Numbered from the stretch's first letter, positions 11,519 through 21,670 are shown. The stretch is 64,000 bases of DNA from Aspidiotus rigidus (GCA_035079385.1 JAVHKY010000052.1:4960001-5024000); one strand, 5' to 3'. Notes: generated by a model not told the origin, from the letters alone. A program made the numbers and translations.

Positions 11519-12200
11519 TCTATATTATTAAAGCGAAGCTATCACTACTTATCACTAAACGGCTGACGAATTATTTTTTGGCTTTTTCAATCCGCCTGTT
11601 TCTCATTTTCTCAATGCCGGAACATTGTGGAAATGGTTGACGACTACTTTCAAAAATTATTTATGTCGTAGGTGCGTAGGTAGTACTTACAAAATAATAA
11701 TATTATTATTATGACATTTTACGTTGAATACTATTTTTTGAGAATCGAGTTGATTTCCTTTGTGCTGTCAATGCTGTTTTCCTTTGTAGTGAATATCTGG
11801 ACAATTTAATGTACTTAGACAAAGTTATCTGGAGAAAATTGTTATTTGAAGTGTGTTATCCTCCTGTGAGTTTTCACTTATTAATTGTCTTCAGATCCGT
11901 GCGTGGATAATACTTCTATCCGGAGACTTTTCATCAATTATCTGGAGATCCTTGAGAGTAAAATTATTTTTATCCAGAGAGTGTAATCTAAAGGAGTTTG
12001 ATTTATTATCTCAAGTAATAATGCCTATAGTTATATTTAGGGAATTGTACAATCTGTTTTCTAAGTCAAACACATAGCAGTGTCCATGAGTGTTGATCAT
12101 TATTTGCACTGTGCAAGTGAGAATGAGTTGTGTGAAGCCATTGATGTTCTACCTGATGGCAGTTCTACAAACCTATTTGATTTTTTCTTCTGTATTGCAA
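11519..12200 (+). mobile_element. Helitron-like element C, 5' part
   Basis: It starts with TC immediately after the end of element B and matches the 5' end of B (AAGCGAAGCTATCACTACTT, then the segment with GCCGGAACATT). A single diverged copy of part of the 683-bp unit follows (about 11985-12165), including an in-frame block encoding HYLHCASENELCEAI. Similarity fades after about 12190 and no GGCGCGCC end is found, so the 3' part is lost or replaced. Confidence 0.7.
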
Positions 12201-13145
12201 ATGGAAAATAACTATTTCAACCTCATTCCTCATTTTAAAGCGCAAAGAAGTAAGTTTTTCTGAGGAAACAGATTTATCTCAAGCCACAAATATATGCAAA
12301 GCACCAACTGCTGTGATCGGTGTTTGTCAAACATCTTACTTGTAAATGAAATAGGAAATTTGACCGAGCCCATAGTGGAATTTGTAGCAGATATTTGCCC
12401 GCAATAAAATAAGCATTATCTGTCTTCCTGCTGTGATTATAGAAACGTGGCCGAGAGAAAATTTCCCTCTAACAAGTACCTACATAGTTCATTTCACAAA
12501 GTTTTCTATCTACAGAAACCTAACAAGAGACAAACCTGGATACTTCTATGAAGAAGTATACTCACAAAGAGTAAAAAAGCAAGTACAAAAACCGCAATAT
12601 AATCACACTACCGAGCGCTTTCGGCTAAACAGTCATCCTTGAGGTATAGAAAGGACTTGCTTTTTTACTCTTTGTGAGTATACTACTTCACAATGGACAA
12701 CCATAGAAGTAAAAAACAAATTGATTCTCGATACTTCTACTTGATTCTCAATCTTTGAGAGGACAATACTCATTGTTACTCAATAGGGTGACAAATTTCT
12801 TATTTTGTTGCAAGAGAGTGTGATACGCTATCTTTTCCTGATTTTTTTTTTTTTTTTTAATCACCTTTATGGAGGGATTTTACCATTGTTTGCTACAATT
12901 CTTAAGAGCCTTGGCGAATTACTTTGGTAGTAGCCGTGAGTTTCATCATGCTGGTCTGTGAAGTGTGAATAGCGGCAGCAGAACTACAACATTGGATAAG
13001 GTTCGCTATAATTGAAACGTGAGTTGGTTGTTGAAGAATCTCGGACGAATACGTACGGATAAGATGGATAAGAGAATAACACCGCGTAGTGTCGAAATAG
13101 ACGACTAATTCACGTGACTACGTGATTCTAGTCGTCATATCGACT
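12200..13145. other. Unassigned region with a long palindrome
   Basis: No gene recognised. A pair of nearly perfect 35-bp inverted arms lies at 12551-12585 and 12655-12689 (arm contains TATACTCACAAAGAGT) around a loop of 69 bases. A weaker palindrome containing GACGACTA...TAGTCGTC lies at about 13090-13143, at the edge of the Harbinger element. A poly-T run is at 12842-12858. Confidence 0.5.
12551..12689. repeat. Inverted repeat, 35-bp arms
   Basis: The left arm (12551-12585) and right arm (12655-12689) match with about one mismatch. The transcript would form a strong stem-loop. It resembles a small foldback element; no clear target duplication is visible. Confidence 0.65.
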
Positions 13146-13230
13146 TTAAGCCTCGTCCACACGAGAGGTTTTACGTGGAGAATGTGCGTGAGAATATGAA
13201 GTGGGCGGAGCTTCAACCGAACGAAAACCG

Positions 13231-13475
13231 TGTTGAATATTTCGCAAGTATTTTGAAAGAAAAAGACGAGACAGATTTCTAAAGTTCGAGTGTATTTTTA
13301 TCAGTGAAAAATCTACAACGTAGAAGTATTAATTACGTCGCATTCCTCTTAATTATTACGTCGTAGAAAATGAAAGTGAACAAAAGTTCACAAGCAGATT
13401 TTCATCCACTCTAAGTGGCTAAACTGGTAAGAGCAAAGAGCTGGAGAGTGGCACAGGGGTGCCAACATTTCAACA
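13231..13475 (-). repeat. Copia LTR (3' LTR in element orientation)
   Basis: 245 bp, beginning TGTTGAATATTTCGCAAG and ending CATTTCAACA on the plus strand. It matches 16050-16293 plus the base at 17234, with about four substitutions. Confidence 0.88.
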
Positions 13476-13490
13476 CGCCCCCTCAGCTCG
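13476..13490 (-). other. Copia polypurine tract
   Basis: On the minus strand the sequence directly before the LTR is CGAGCTGAGGGGGCG, a purine-rich run in the position where plus-strand DNA priming begins. It fixes the element's orientation as minus. Confidence 0.65.
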
Positions 13491-14028
13491 TGCTTACCAA
13501 TATTTTACCACTGAAATTCAACTGTGAATAGTACATATTAACCTTACGGTCATAATTTTTTTTTATTTTTTTTTTTTATTATTTTTTTTTTTTGTAAATA
13601 GCACAAGATTAAAATATTATTCATGTTAATTATAAGGCAGGAACTAATCAGAACTCACAGTCTTTAATGTTGAGATCGAAAGAGATCTACGTAACTGAAA
13701 TTCTGTTCCTCCTTCAAAATATGTTTGTAATATTTATATAAAAACCATAGAAAAATCCCAAAGTATTAAATCTAGAAGTACATGGTAGTCTTCTGAAAAA
13801 CAAAACAATTAAAACAAATAACAGGAAAAATAAATGAAATATTCAGTCTTCTTGTTTCCATGATAAGGCTTGTTTCCCCAGTCTATCGAGTTTCGTGACC
13901 TGGAACTAAAGAAGGACACAAAGTCACAGAAGAGATAAGAGATTAATAATTATTATCGAGTACTCATTATTATCTAACAAATCAAAACAATTATTTTATA
14001 GAATATAATCATACAGTTTTTTTTTTGT

Positions 14029-14187
14029 TTATACATTTGTATCAATTAATCCCATTTGAATTTGTAATTTCTCAAATCTCTTACGATTTAGCGGTTTTGT
14101 AAAAATATCCGCCAAATTATCGTCAGTTGAGATTTGTTTTATGTCAATAACGCTGTCTTTGAGCAAGTCTTCGACAAGTGAAAAATG
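14029..14187 (-). pseudogene. Copia RNase H C-terminal fragment (in element orientation)
   Basis: The minus frame encodes HFSLVEDLLKDSVIDIK followed by STDDNLADIFTKPLNRKRFE and ends at a stop at 14029. The LADIFTKPL motif marks the extreme C-terminus of copia-type polyproteins, after the last RNase H segment. The frame is broken at about 14187, where it meets the gag start codon running the other way. The preceding part of RNase H (expected EDNQ...HIDI segment) is absent. Confidence 0.8.
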
Positions 14188-15372
14188 TCTGAAACAGATA
14201 AAAAACCAGTATTTGACCACCAGCCTGAATATTACGGGAACTGGAAATTACGAATAAAAATGCTGCTCCAGCGAAAGGATTGTTTGGCAGCTATCGAAGC
14301 TCCCCGGCCGACATCTGGAGAGGCAGAACAAAAGGAATATGATGAGAAGAACCGGAAGGCGGTCGGCTACATTTCGGATCACTTGACAGATTTCGCATTG
14401 GCCAAAATTAAAGACAAACTGACGAGTGCTTACGAAGTATGGACCGGACTCGCTGAAACATATGAGAACAAAAGTATCAGTAACCAATTGAATGTCTTAA
14501 CAAGACTACTAAATTTCAAAATGAAAAATGAAACAAAGATAGAAATGCACTTTGGTGCTCTAGATGGGCTAGTGAGCGAACTTCAGCTAGCCGGAGCCCA
14601 GACTGCTGAAGATACAGCACTCCTTACAGCAGTTCTACTGGCCTCAATGCCTGCAGCATACAGTCAGGCTGTAACAGCGATCGCAATGGCTTCAGGTCCG
14701 GTACCCTCGTATGAATCGGTTCGTCAAAGATTGAGGGATTTCTCGTTGAGCCTCGATCTTAAATCCTCAAATGCTACATCATCGACTGCCAATGTTATGG
14801 TTGCGGACGGTGACTTAGCCAAGAAAAAGAAGACAAAGAAGAAGAAGAATGGTGGTGGCACTTTGGGTAGCAACTTTGGTGGAAATCAACAGCAACAACA
14901 GCAACAACAATTTGAACAGCCCTACGGATTCCGTGGCCGTCTACAGATTGCCAGAATGCGGGGCAGAGTAGCTAGAGGGAGAATGTTTAGAGGTGGACGC
15001 GTGAGGTACCAACCCTATCCTCTACAGGACCACTGGACGAGGAACAACCAATGTTCATTCTGCAAGGGTTTTGGGCACCAGTATCAGGTTTGTTTACATC
15101 GGCAGAAGAAAATTCCGCAGGCGAACCTAGTCACGGTCCAACCTCAACAACCGCCTACGTATGATCAATTTGGTTATATAGGTATGTGGTGCTCCTTTCT
15201 ATGCTATTCATCATATATTAATCTAAATAAAAACGATATTGATTATAATACTACTCCAGATACACTCCAACAATTTTATATCGATTCAGGATTGAACAGA
15301 TTTTTAGTGAATGACGTTCGATTACTGACGAATCCTCAAAAATTGAACGTACTGACGATTCGATCTTCATTT
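14185..15372 (+). pseudogene. Copia gag and protease start, inverted relative to its LTRs
   Basis: Starting at ATG 14185 the frame encodes a copia-type Gag: near the N-terminus PEYYGNWKLRIKMLLQRK (compare the WK-x-R-x-x-x-LL pattern of copia Gag), a basic stretch KKKKTKKKKNGGG, a Gln run, Arg/Gly-rich sequence, and one zinc knuckle CSFCKGFGHQYQVC (CX2CX4HX4C, from about residue 290). After about residue 360 it continues with FYIDSGLNRFLVNDVRLL, aligned to the protease active site, which normally reads DSGA[ST]; here it is DSGLN, so the protease was probably dead. At about 15370 the frame switches into RT/RNase H sequence, a large internal deletion. It is oriented opposite to the LTR signals. 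Confidence 0.8.
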
Positions 15373-15378
15373 CGCAGA

Positions 15379-16024
15379 CTAAGTATTTAGAACAAATATT
15401 AATAAAATCAAGTATGATCGATTGTAAACCAGCAAAAACACCGCTGGATTTGAAATTAGATGTAGACTCACTGACGAATTCGCTTCAGGTCCAGGACGAG
15501 AGCAAATATCCGTGCAGGAATGCCATTGGCAGTCTAATGTACGCGATGTTATGTTCTCGGCCGGACCTATGTTATGCAGTCGGTTTTCTAAGTCGGTACC
15601 AATCAAAACCTAGTAAAGCCCTCTGGAAAATAATAAAACGTGTTCTACGATATGTCAAAGGGACTCTTCATTTAAGACTACAATTTAAGAAGAATAACCC
15701 ACTACTATTACCTGTAACTGTGTTCGTAAAAGAGAGTTCATTTGGTAAACGGTGGCTTCGTCGACAGCTGATAAAGGGCAATACTCTGCCCCTTATTAGC
15801 TACGTTGACGCAAGCTTTGCGACCAATGATGCCGAAGCTCGATCAACTTCTGGCATAATTTTAAAGATATTCGGGAATTCGGTAGCTTGGTCGTCTCGTC
15901 GCCAAACAGTGACCGCTCTGAGTACTCTCGTGTCTGAATTTTATGCTCTCTGTGAAGCAGCACGAGATGTACTATGGTTACGCGAACACCTCAGTTACTT
16001 AGGTTTTACAAAGCAATTCGCGCA
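15379..16024 (+). pseudogene. Copia RT end and RNase H, inverted and truncated
   Basis: The frame encodes the C-terminal edge of RT (CKPAKTPLDLKLD, then the GSLMYAMLCSRPDLCYAVGF block, the SRYQSKPS...WKIIKRVLRYVKGT block) and RNase H (SYVDASFATNDAEARSTSG, then VSEFYALCEAARDVLWLREH). These are standard copia landmarks. It stops near YLGFTKQF, after which the sequence is the antisense of the element's 5' leader. Its missing continuation is the minus-strand piece at 14029-14187, which shows that a gag-to-RNase H segment has been flipped. Confidence 0.82.
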
Positions 16025-16038
16025 TATTAGGCGTGATT

Positions 16039-16049
16039 GACCCATAACC
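16039..16049 (-). other. Copia primer-binding site
   Basis: Directly inside the LTR the minus strand reads GGTTATGGGTC. Drosophila copia primes from an internal fragment of initiator tRNA-Met with a similar GGTTATGGG site. This supports minus orientation and a copia-family identity. Confidence 0.65.
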
Positions 16050-16293
16050 TGTTGAATATTTCGCAAGTATTTTGTAAGAAAAAGACGAGACAGATTTCTA
16101 AAGTTCCAGTGTATTTTTATCAGTGAAAAATCTACAACGTAGAAGTATTAATTACGTCGCATTCTTCTTAATTATTACGTCGTAGAAAATGAAAGTGAAC
16201 AAAAGTTCACAAGCAGATTTTCATCTACTCTAAGTGGCTAAACTGGTAAGAGCAAAGAGCTGGAGAGTGGCACAGGGGTGCCAACATTTCAAC
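16050..16293 (-). repeat. Copia LTR (5' LTR in element orientation), split by a hAT MITE
   Basis: It matches 13231-13474; the last LTR base is at 17234, after the hAT insertion and its repeated 8-bp target. The interruption leaves ATTTCAAC on both sides (16286-16293 and 17226-17233), so the MITE inserted 9 bases from the LTR edge. Confidence 0.88.
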
Positions 16294-17225
16294 CACGGTA
16301 TAAGATGAAGAGGTAGTGACCACGGTATAAGATGAAGAGGTAATGACACCAACGTATTCTGACTGTGGTAAACGCTGTCCGTGATTTTGAAGTAGTTCTG
16401 AACATTCCGAGCGCAGCGCTCGTGATGAAAGTGATGGGTAATGTACAGAGTCTTATGGGAACGCCGCTACTTTCAAAAATTTATTGCAGGATCAGGAATC
16501 AGCCGATGCATTTCATATTTGGCATAAAAATACCATTTAATCTACTCTATAAAATTTCGAAAGAATCACCCTTCTAAGTAAATTCTTGGGTATTTTATAA
16601 TCCATGGAAATTTCATCAATACTAGGGTACCAACGGTACCGTCTCGGCGCAGGTGGGGTGTAGAAGGAACAGGGAAACAGCCCGAGTGTTCGCTGCAAAC
16701 CTAGCGGAAGTTTGTACGTACAACTTCAAAACTGCGGACACGATTTTAGCGTTGTGTCATTACCTCTTCATCTTATACCGTGGTAGTGACACGAACGTAT
16801 TCTGACTGTGGTAAACGCTGTCCGTGATTTTGAAGTAGTTCTGAACATCCCGAGCGCAGCGCTCGTGATGAAAGTGATGGGTAATGTACAGAGTCTTATG
16901 GGAACGCCGCTACTTTCAAAAATTTATTGCAGGATCAGGAATCAGCCGATGCATTTCATATTTGGCATAAAAATACCATTTAATCTACTCTATAAAATTT
17001 TGAAAGAATCACCCTTCTAAGTAAATTCTTGGATTTTTTATAATCCTTGGAAATTTCATCAATACTAGGGTACCAACGGTAACGGCTCGGCGCAGGTGGG
17101 GTGTAGAAGGAACAGGGAAACAGCCCGAGTGTTCGCTGCAAACCTAGCGGAAGTTTGTACATACAACTTCAAAACTGCGGACACGATTTTAGCGTTGTGT
17201 CATTACCTCTTCATCTTATACCGTG
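16294..17225. mobile_element. hAT-type MITE (462 bp) interrupted by a copy of itself
   Basis: Ends are the inverted repeat CACGGTATAAGATGAAGAGG and its mirror, flanked by the 8-bp duplication ATTTCAAC, the duplication length typical of hAT elements. Subtracting the inner copy and its 8-bp duplication leaves exactly 462 bp, the same as the copies at 16321 and 36992. It has no transposase; a 70-codon frame recurs in each copy but looks like chance. Confidence 0.85.
16321..16782. mobile_element. Inner hAT-type MITE (462 bp)
   Basis: Same terminal repeats as the outer copy, inserted 27 bases into it, with the 8-bp duplication GTAGTGAC at 16313-16320 and 16783-16790. The uninterrupted copy at 36992 confirms that GTAGTGAC occurs once at that place in an intact element. 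It differs from the outer copy at a handful of positions. Confidence 0.88.
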
Positions 17226-17663
17226 ATTTCAACAAACCGAACGTTGGGAGAAAATATGAAGAGAATGAGAAGTCGAGCATGTTTGACTTTCCGAGAGAAT
17301 GTATGGGAGAATAGCCACTGTTTGTATTTTTTTTTATCATTTTTATCGCATTTCTTGTTTTGGCGGGAGAGAAATGATTTTCAATTTTAAATAAATAAAA
17401 AGAATAAAAGTGTGTTTTCATTGTGTGACATGAACGTGGAAGGATCTGGCTTGTTTTGTTGTTAATAAAGTCGGACAAAATGTCATCAGTTAAGGTGAAG
17501 TATAATTATTCTTTAATAATGACTTTGATTATTATTGTCAACTTGAAGCAACTAGGAATAATTTTCTAATTTTCATATAATATGTTGATGATAAAAAACA
17601 AAGAAAGATGCCACGGGCAAGAAAAAGAAGGCGAGTTGGACGGCAGACCGGTTCGTGCTCTTT

Positions 17664-17939
17664 CTAAATGGATTGCGACCCTACAATCCATTGTGGAAAG
17701 TGACGCATTAATACTTCTCCGCCCAAAATAGATCGACGAGCAACCCAGTCTCGCACCCAAGGTCGACGCCGTCTATTTTCTTCCTTACATCGACGTTCTT
17801 CTTCCTCCACTGCTTCCTCTTCAGCCTCGATGGCTTCCAACAATAACTGGCCTGCTACAATGACGCGTTCGACCAGATACGCGTGATTTGAACAACAGTT
17901 CATGTTGGCATCAACATTCAGTGTAATTACTGTTAACAA
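17664..17939 (-). pseudogene. HARBI1-like nuclease N-terminal fragment
   Basis: A minus-strand frame of 91 residues contains an acidic run (EAIEAEEEAVEEEE), then RRRRPWVRDWVARRSILGG. The RR-x-WVR-x-W-x-x-RR-x-x-LG pattern is a hallmark just upstream of the nuclease core in PIF/Harbinger transposases and their domesticated relatives. The DDE core is missing. It sits inside the TTA-flanked element described above, which fits its being that element's own transposase remnant. Confidence 0.65.
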
Positions 17940-18428
17940 TCAAGACATTAAATGCATTCGAAAAGGCGATATTTACTACATAGGAGGAATGCTTAATTTT
18001 TGCGCACATTATTTACTTACCTTACTAGAATTGAAAATACATTTTAGCAAAGAACTGAAATTCATTCCATTCATATTCATTATTATTCAATCAAATCAAT
18101 AATAATAAAAAAGAAAAATAGTGAAAAAAATAATCCGCCTTCAACTGATAATTAATTTTGTTTACATAAAACGGTTGGTTTTCTCCTCTATTTTCTCTCG
18201 TTCTTTCGATTCCACGTTTGTATGAATGAAGGGAATCTTGTTTACCACTGGGAGAATGTGAGCGTGCGCGCGCACATTGCGCTGCAATTCTCTTTTACAT
18301 TCTCATGCTTCTGTTCTCTGGTGTGGACGAGGCTTTAGCATCATGCCTCACGATACTAAGGATGATGTCACCCTAAAAATGATGTCATAGCAACGGCTCT
18401 CTCTCCAGCTGTCCTGATTGGTTGAATC

Positions 18429-18880
18429 CACGGTACACTAAAGAGGTATTGACACTTGCCTATGTTCACCATTACTAATGCTGTCACGAGAAATGATGTA
18501 CTTGAGTGTTTTGCCACTATGTAGCGCCAATGATCTGGTCCCCGGTTGTACATAGAGTCTTATGTAAATTCACTACTTTTAAAAAAATTGTAGAAGAGTC
18601 AGAAATCAACCAAAAAATCTGAAACATGGTGCGAATAGACTACTCATTAGCCTATGCTCTACATATTTCAAAAAAAATTATTCTCATGTGTAAATTTCTT
18701 GATTTTTTATAACCCTTGGAAATTTGTCAGTACTAGGGTATCTCCGGTAAGGTAACAACGCTGGTGGGGAGCGGAAGGCATTCACAACGGCGCAGCGAAC
18801 GCAGCGGAATTATGTATGAACTACATTATTTTGTGTGGCAAGAATTTTGTATAGTGTCAATACCTCTTTAGTGTACCGTG
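18429..18880. mobile_element. hAT-type MITE, second subfamily (452 bp)
   Basis: Inverted ends CACGGTACACTAAAGAGGTA / mirror are flanked by the 8-bp duplication GTTGAATC (18421-18428 and 18881-18888). Its interior keeps blocks in common with the 462-bp family (CTTGGAAATTT, ACTAGGGTA, GGTGGGG) in the same order, so the two are diverged members of one lineage. It has no transposase. Confidence 0.85.
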
Positions 18881-19424
18881 GTTGAATCGACCACCCCTGG
18901 AACCGGTTGACGAAATATCCGCTTCAGAACAAAGTGATCTTATTAGTCTATGGGACAGACTATATTTAATATATAAAATAAAACGTTTGTCTGTCTGTAT
19001 GTATGTATGTTCTTCCATAACTTTCGAACGCCTTCACCTATCGACCTGGAATTTTTTTTGAAAAATTTTGTTTTTTCTGGGTCAGGTTCTTAAATACATT
19101 TCGATGTTTTGACTCCCTGAAGGTGGAGTAGGGGGCGACAAAATTAGGAAAAACGGGCATTATCAAGTACCTAAACTGCTTTGCGCTGTACGTTAGACCT
19201 ACGCACGTTGAGTGGCGCAGTTTCGAAAATTGAATTATTGTGATAACTCGAGTATAACTCATTTTTATGAAAAATTGAAGAGAACAAAAATTGTAGCCCC
19301 TGTAATTTCCTTTCGAATGAGCCCGGTTCCAGATTTTTAGGAGGAAATTTTGTGACTACAGTATTCGCGGTACTTCCATACTAAGTAAGTTATTTTATTC
19401 ACAGTTTTAAAAACACCTACATAA

Positions 19425-19845
19425 AGGATTTTTCACAACACTAACGGTGAAAACGCAACTTTTCGCCACTTAAAACGATGGCGAAAATGGGTTTTATCAC
19501 AAGTAGTCGGTAGAACTGTGGTGAAAAATAAAAACTGTAGTGAAAAACAAAGAACCGTTGTTAAAAGTAAGTGAAGGCGTGGCGAAAACGTAAAACTGTA
19601 GTGAAAAGTAAGAGAACAGTGGCGAAAACGTAGAGATGAAACTGTAGTGAAAACTGAGGTCAGTGAACTCCATTCTCTCTGAGGTAGGTACGATGGTACG
19701 ATGAACAGTGTTGTAAGAACTTCCAAAAAAACGCTGTGAACTTCCATTATTCTTCAGTGCAGCCAGGTTCCTATTATTTTATCGTTTTCGCCATCGTTTT
19801 CGTGACAAAAAGTTGCGGTTTCACCGTCAGTGTTGTAAAAAATAT
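19425..19845. repeat. Inverted-repeat element with internal GTGAAAA minisatellite
   Basis: Arms of about 55-60 bp (left 19425-19487 with ACAACACTAACGGTGAAAAC; right 19786-19845 in inverse, with several mismatches) flank a core. The left half of the core (19500-19655) is a degenerate tandem array of 20-35 bp units built on AACTGTAGTGAAAA and GTGGCGAAAACGT. It is probably a foldback or MITE inserted in the Helitron-like element; no target duplication was identified. Confidence 0.55.
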
Positions 19846-19851
19846 AATACT

Positions 19852-19888
19852 CGACAAGCGGTGAGAACTCGCGTTTCACCGCTTGTCG
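19852..19888. repeat. Perfect 13-bp-arm hairpin
   Basis: CGACAAGCGGTGA and its exact inverse TCACCGCTTGTCG are separated by 11 bases, directly next to the larger inverted-repeat element. It may be part of that element's end. Confidence 0.6.
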
Positions 19889-20675
19889 TGGGGATGTCGT
19901 GTAACATACTATTACATCCGGTATCTCATACAAGAACCAATGTCTAGACACGGTGCGCACTGGCGTATGGGCTAGCGGAAATGACCCTTTTTTTTACCTG
20001 TTGTCCGTGTGTTTTCTTAGGGACTGGCAAAATGTCAATGGATTTGTCTGTATTCTGCTGCAATACAGGCTTCACGCGGTAAGTCAGCTCTCAAGTGAAT
20101 TAGTGTGTAAAAAATTTAATTTGGTGATTTTATTTTTGTGCGACTCGGAACTTTGATATTTTATAAGTACAGTCGCAGTTTTTGGTGTCTATTTTCTTAT
20201 TTTTGAACAGAAAAAAAATAATGTAATTCGGTAATTTTAATTTTTGCGCGACTCCGATCCATTCTTAATAATTTATTATCTCTTGGTTATGGGAAACTTT
20301 TAACCTCTTTTTCGCGCTTTGCATGCTAACCATTTATAAACATACCAGAATACAGTTTGTGTATGTTGAATTCTGCCAGTTCCAAGTCTGGAAAATAAAA
20401 ATGTGAGGGAATTGGTTCATCTTACATCTTTATGCGCATTTTTCAATTTTTTCAACCTTCTCTTTTTCTTTACTCTATGTATGTTATCATTCTCGGTGAA
20501 AATGAAGTAGGCTTAACAGTATTAAATTTTTGAAAAACGTAGCAAAAAATTCATCCGAATTCCGCCAAGATACCTACAAAACATACATACCTACAAGATA
20601 CCAAGATACAGATACCTATAAAACACATATCTACTCAACACACAGCTAGCGGTCAGGCGCGCCGCAAACCGCTAG

Positions 20676-21207
20676 TCTATTAAGAGAAGTTGCAAAATTG
20701 CAAATCCATTCCTATTTCACCTACTTACAAACTTGGAATTTGTTTCCATTGCTTTAGCTTGCCTGGGAGAAGGTTTATGCGTAATAAATTTGAAGTGACG
20801 AAATCAGGCGAATGGCGTGTAGTATATATCTTTGTGCTTGGCGGGGGGGGGGGGGGGTCATGAATGATTCAAGAGATGAAAAATCTGTATCATTCATTAA
20901 TTTATTGATTGAAAATGCTATGCAATCATTTTTGTTGACGTTCATCGAAAATTAATATGTGCTAGGCAATCATTTTTGGAAAATGTTTTTTTTTAACCGG
21001 AGAAGTTTTGAATACCCATACTGTGAGTAATCGAATATTGTAGGGTTACGATAAACATTTTGCTTAACAATTATCTGAAGAAGTGGTGGTTGTCTTTCAT
21101 TATTTCAAATTTAACGTGAGGACTAAGAAAAGAAAAACAATTCACGTCAATTTCGAAAATTCAATATCGAAGTCACGGATATCTCACTTTATTGCAATCT
21201 AATTGGA
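20676..21207. other. Unassigned region with a poly-G run
   Basis: No gene recognised. A run of about 14-16 G interrupts the sequence at about 20843-20858. Confidence 0.5.
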
Positions 21208-21670
21208 ATGCCAAAACCCAAGAAAGCAAATCTAGGGCGATTGACGAACGAAGGGAAGAGGGCTCGTGTCAATTCCAAAATTTTGGCATCAGAAAATAAT
21301 GTGGAAAATGATTGTCAGAACGATAATAGTCCATTCATTAGGGTTCAATTTGGAATCTGGCAATTACGTGCACATTTTGTGATGAAAAATTATTTGAAAC
21401 TGAAAATCGAAATTTCTGTTGCGGGGGTGGTAAGATTAAGTTACCTGATTTGCCCTCAATGCCGGATCTTCTTCAAAAACTATTAGACGGAAGGGATAAT
21501 AGATCTCATTTTCTTAATAATTTGCATAAATACAACAATGCGCTTTCAATGACTTCTTTGTGGTGTAATGAAGTTCCGAACATATTTACAACTTTCAAAA
21601 TTTTTGGACGATTGTATCATTACCCTATATAGGAAGTTATCTACCTCCTCCAACAATCCACAAAAAATGA
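21208..21670 (+). pseudogene. Helitron Rep N-terminal relic
   Basis: Starting MPKPKKANLGRLTNEGKRAR, the frame is broken by a shift at about 21400, after which another frame reads CCGGGKIKLPDLPSMPDLL then SHFLNNLHKYNNALSMTS and, after another break, FKIFGRLYHY. The order (CC-x-GK-I-x-LP, then the HF-L-x-N-x-x-x-YN-x-x-x-x-MTS block, then FKI-x-G-x-x-YH) is that of the N-terminal segment of Helitron replication initiator proteins. The catalytic HUH and helicase regions are absent, so this is a dead fragment and not the helper for the nearby elements. Confidence 0.65.

Larger units (their letters stand above)
13231..17234 (-). mobile_element. Ty1/copia LTR element with inverted interior, defective
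   Basis: LTRs start TGTTGAA and end TTCAACA and are flanked by the 5-bp duplication AACCG (13226-13230 and 17235-17239). The LTR-internal signals place the element on the minus strand: next to the 13.2-kb LTR is a purine tract on the minus strand (GAGGGGGCG), and next to the 16.0-kb LTR the minus strand reads GGTTATGGGTC, like the internal initiator-tRNA-Met primer site of Drosophila copia. The terminal RNase H piece at 14029-14187 is in this orientation, but gag and the rest of RNase H between 14185 and 16024 are on the plus strand. Most of protease, all of integrase and most of RT are missing. The LTRs differ at only about four sites, so insertion was fairly recent. Confidence 0.85.
13149..18334. 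mobile_element. PIF/Harbinger-type DNA transposon remnant, split by nested insertions
   Basis: Terminal inverted repeats AGCCTCGTCCACAC (13149-13162) and GTGTGGACGAGGCT (18321-18334) are flanked by the 3-bp duplication TTA (13146-13148 and 18335-18337), the target preference of PIF/Harbinger elements. Removing the copia insertion and one copy of its duplication leaves about 1.18 kb. Within it, 17664-17939 on the minus strand encodes a fragment resembling the N-terminal part of HARBI1-like nucleases. The element cannot be autonomous. It is the oldest layer of the nest. Confidence 0.75.
18965..20675 (+). mobile_element. Helitron-like element, second family, non-autonomous (1711 bp)
   Basis: The 5' end (TTTAATATATAAAATAAAAC then GTTTGTCTGTCTGTATG) aligns with the element at 48181, which starts with canonical TC after an A. 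The 3' end is TAGCGGT...ACCGCTA around GGCGCGCC and closes with CTAG (20672-20675) before a T, as for Helitrons. Shared internal blocks with the 48-kb copy include CCTATCGACCT and GTAGCCCCTGTAATT. The first two bases are TT rather than TC, suggesting an inactive end. A ~420-bp inverted-repeat insertion sits inside. Confidence 0.65.

Noticed and set aside
16365..16577. 70-residue ORF conserved in all three 462-bp MITE copies
   Set aside because: The MITE copies are near-identical at the DNA level, so the frame is shared by descent. It has no recognisable domain and does not persist in the 452-bp sister family.
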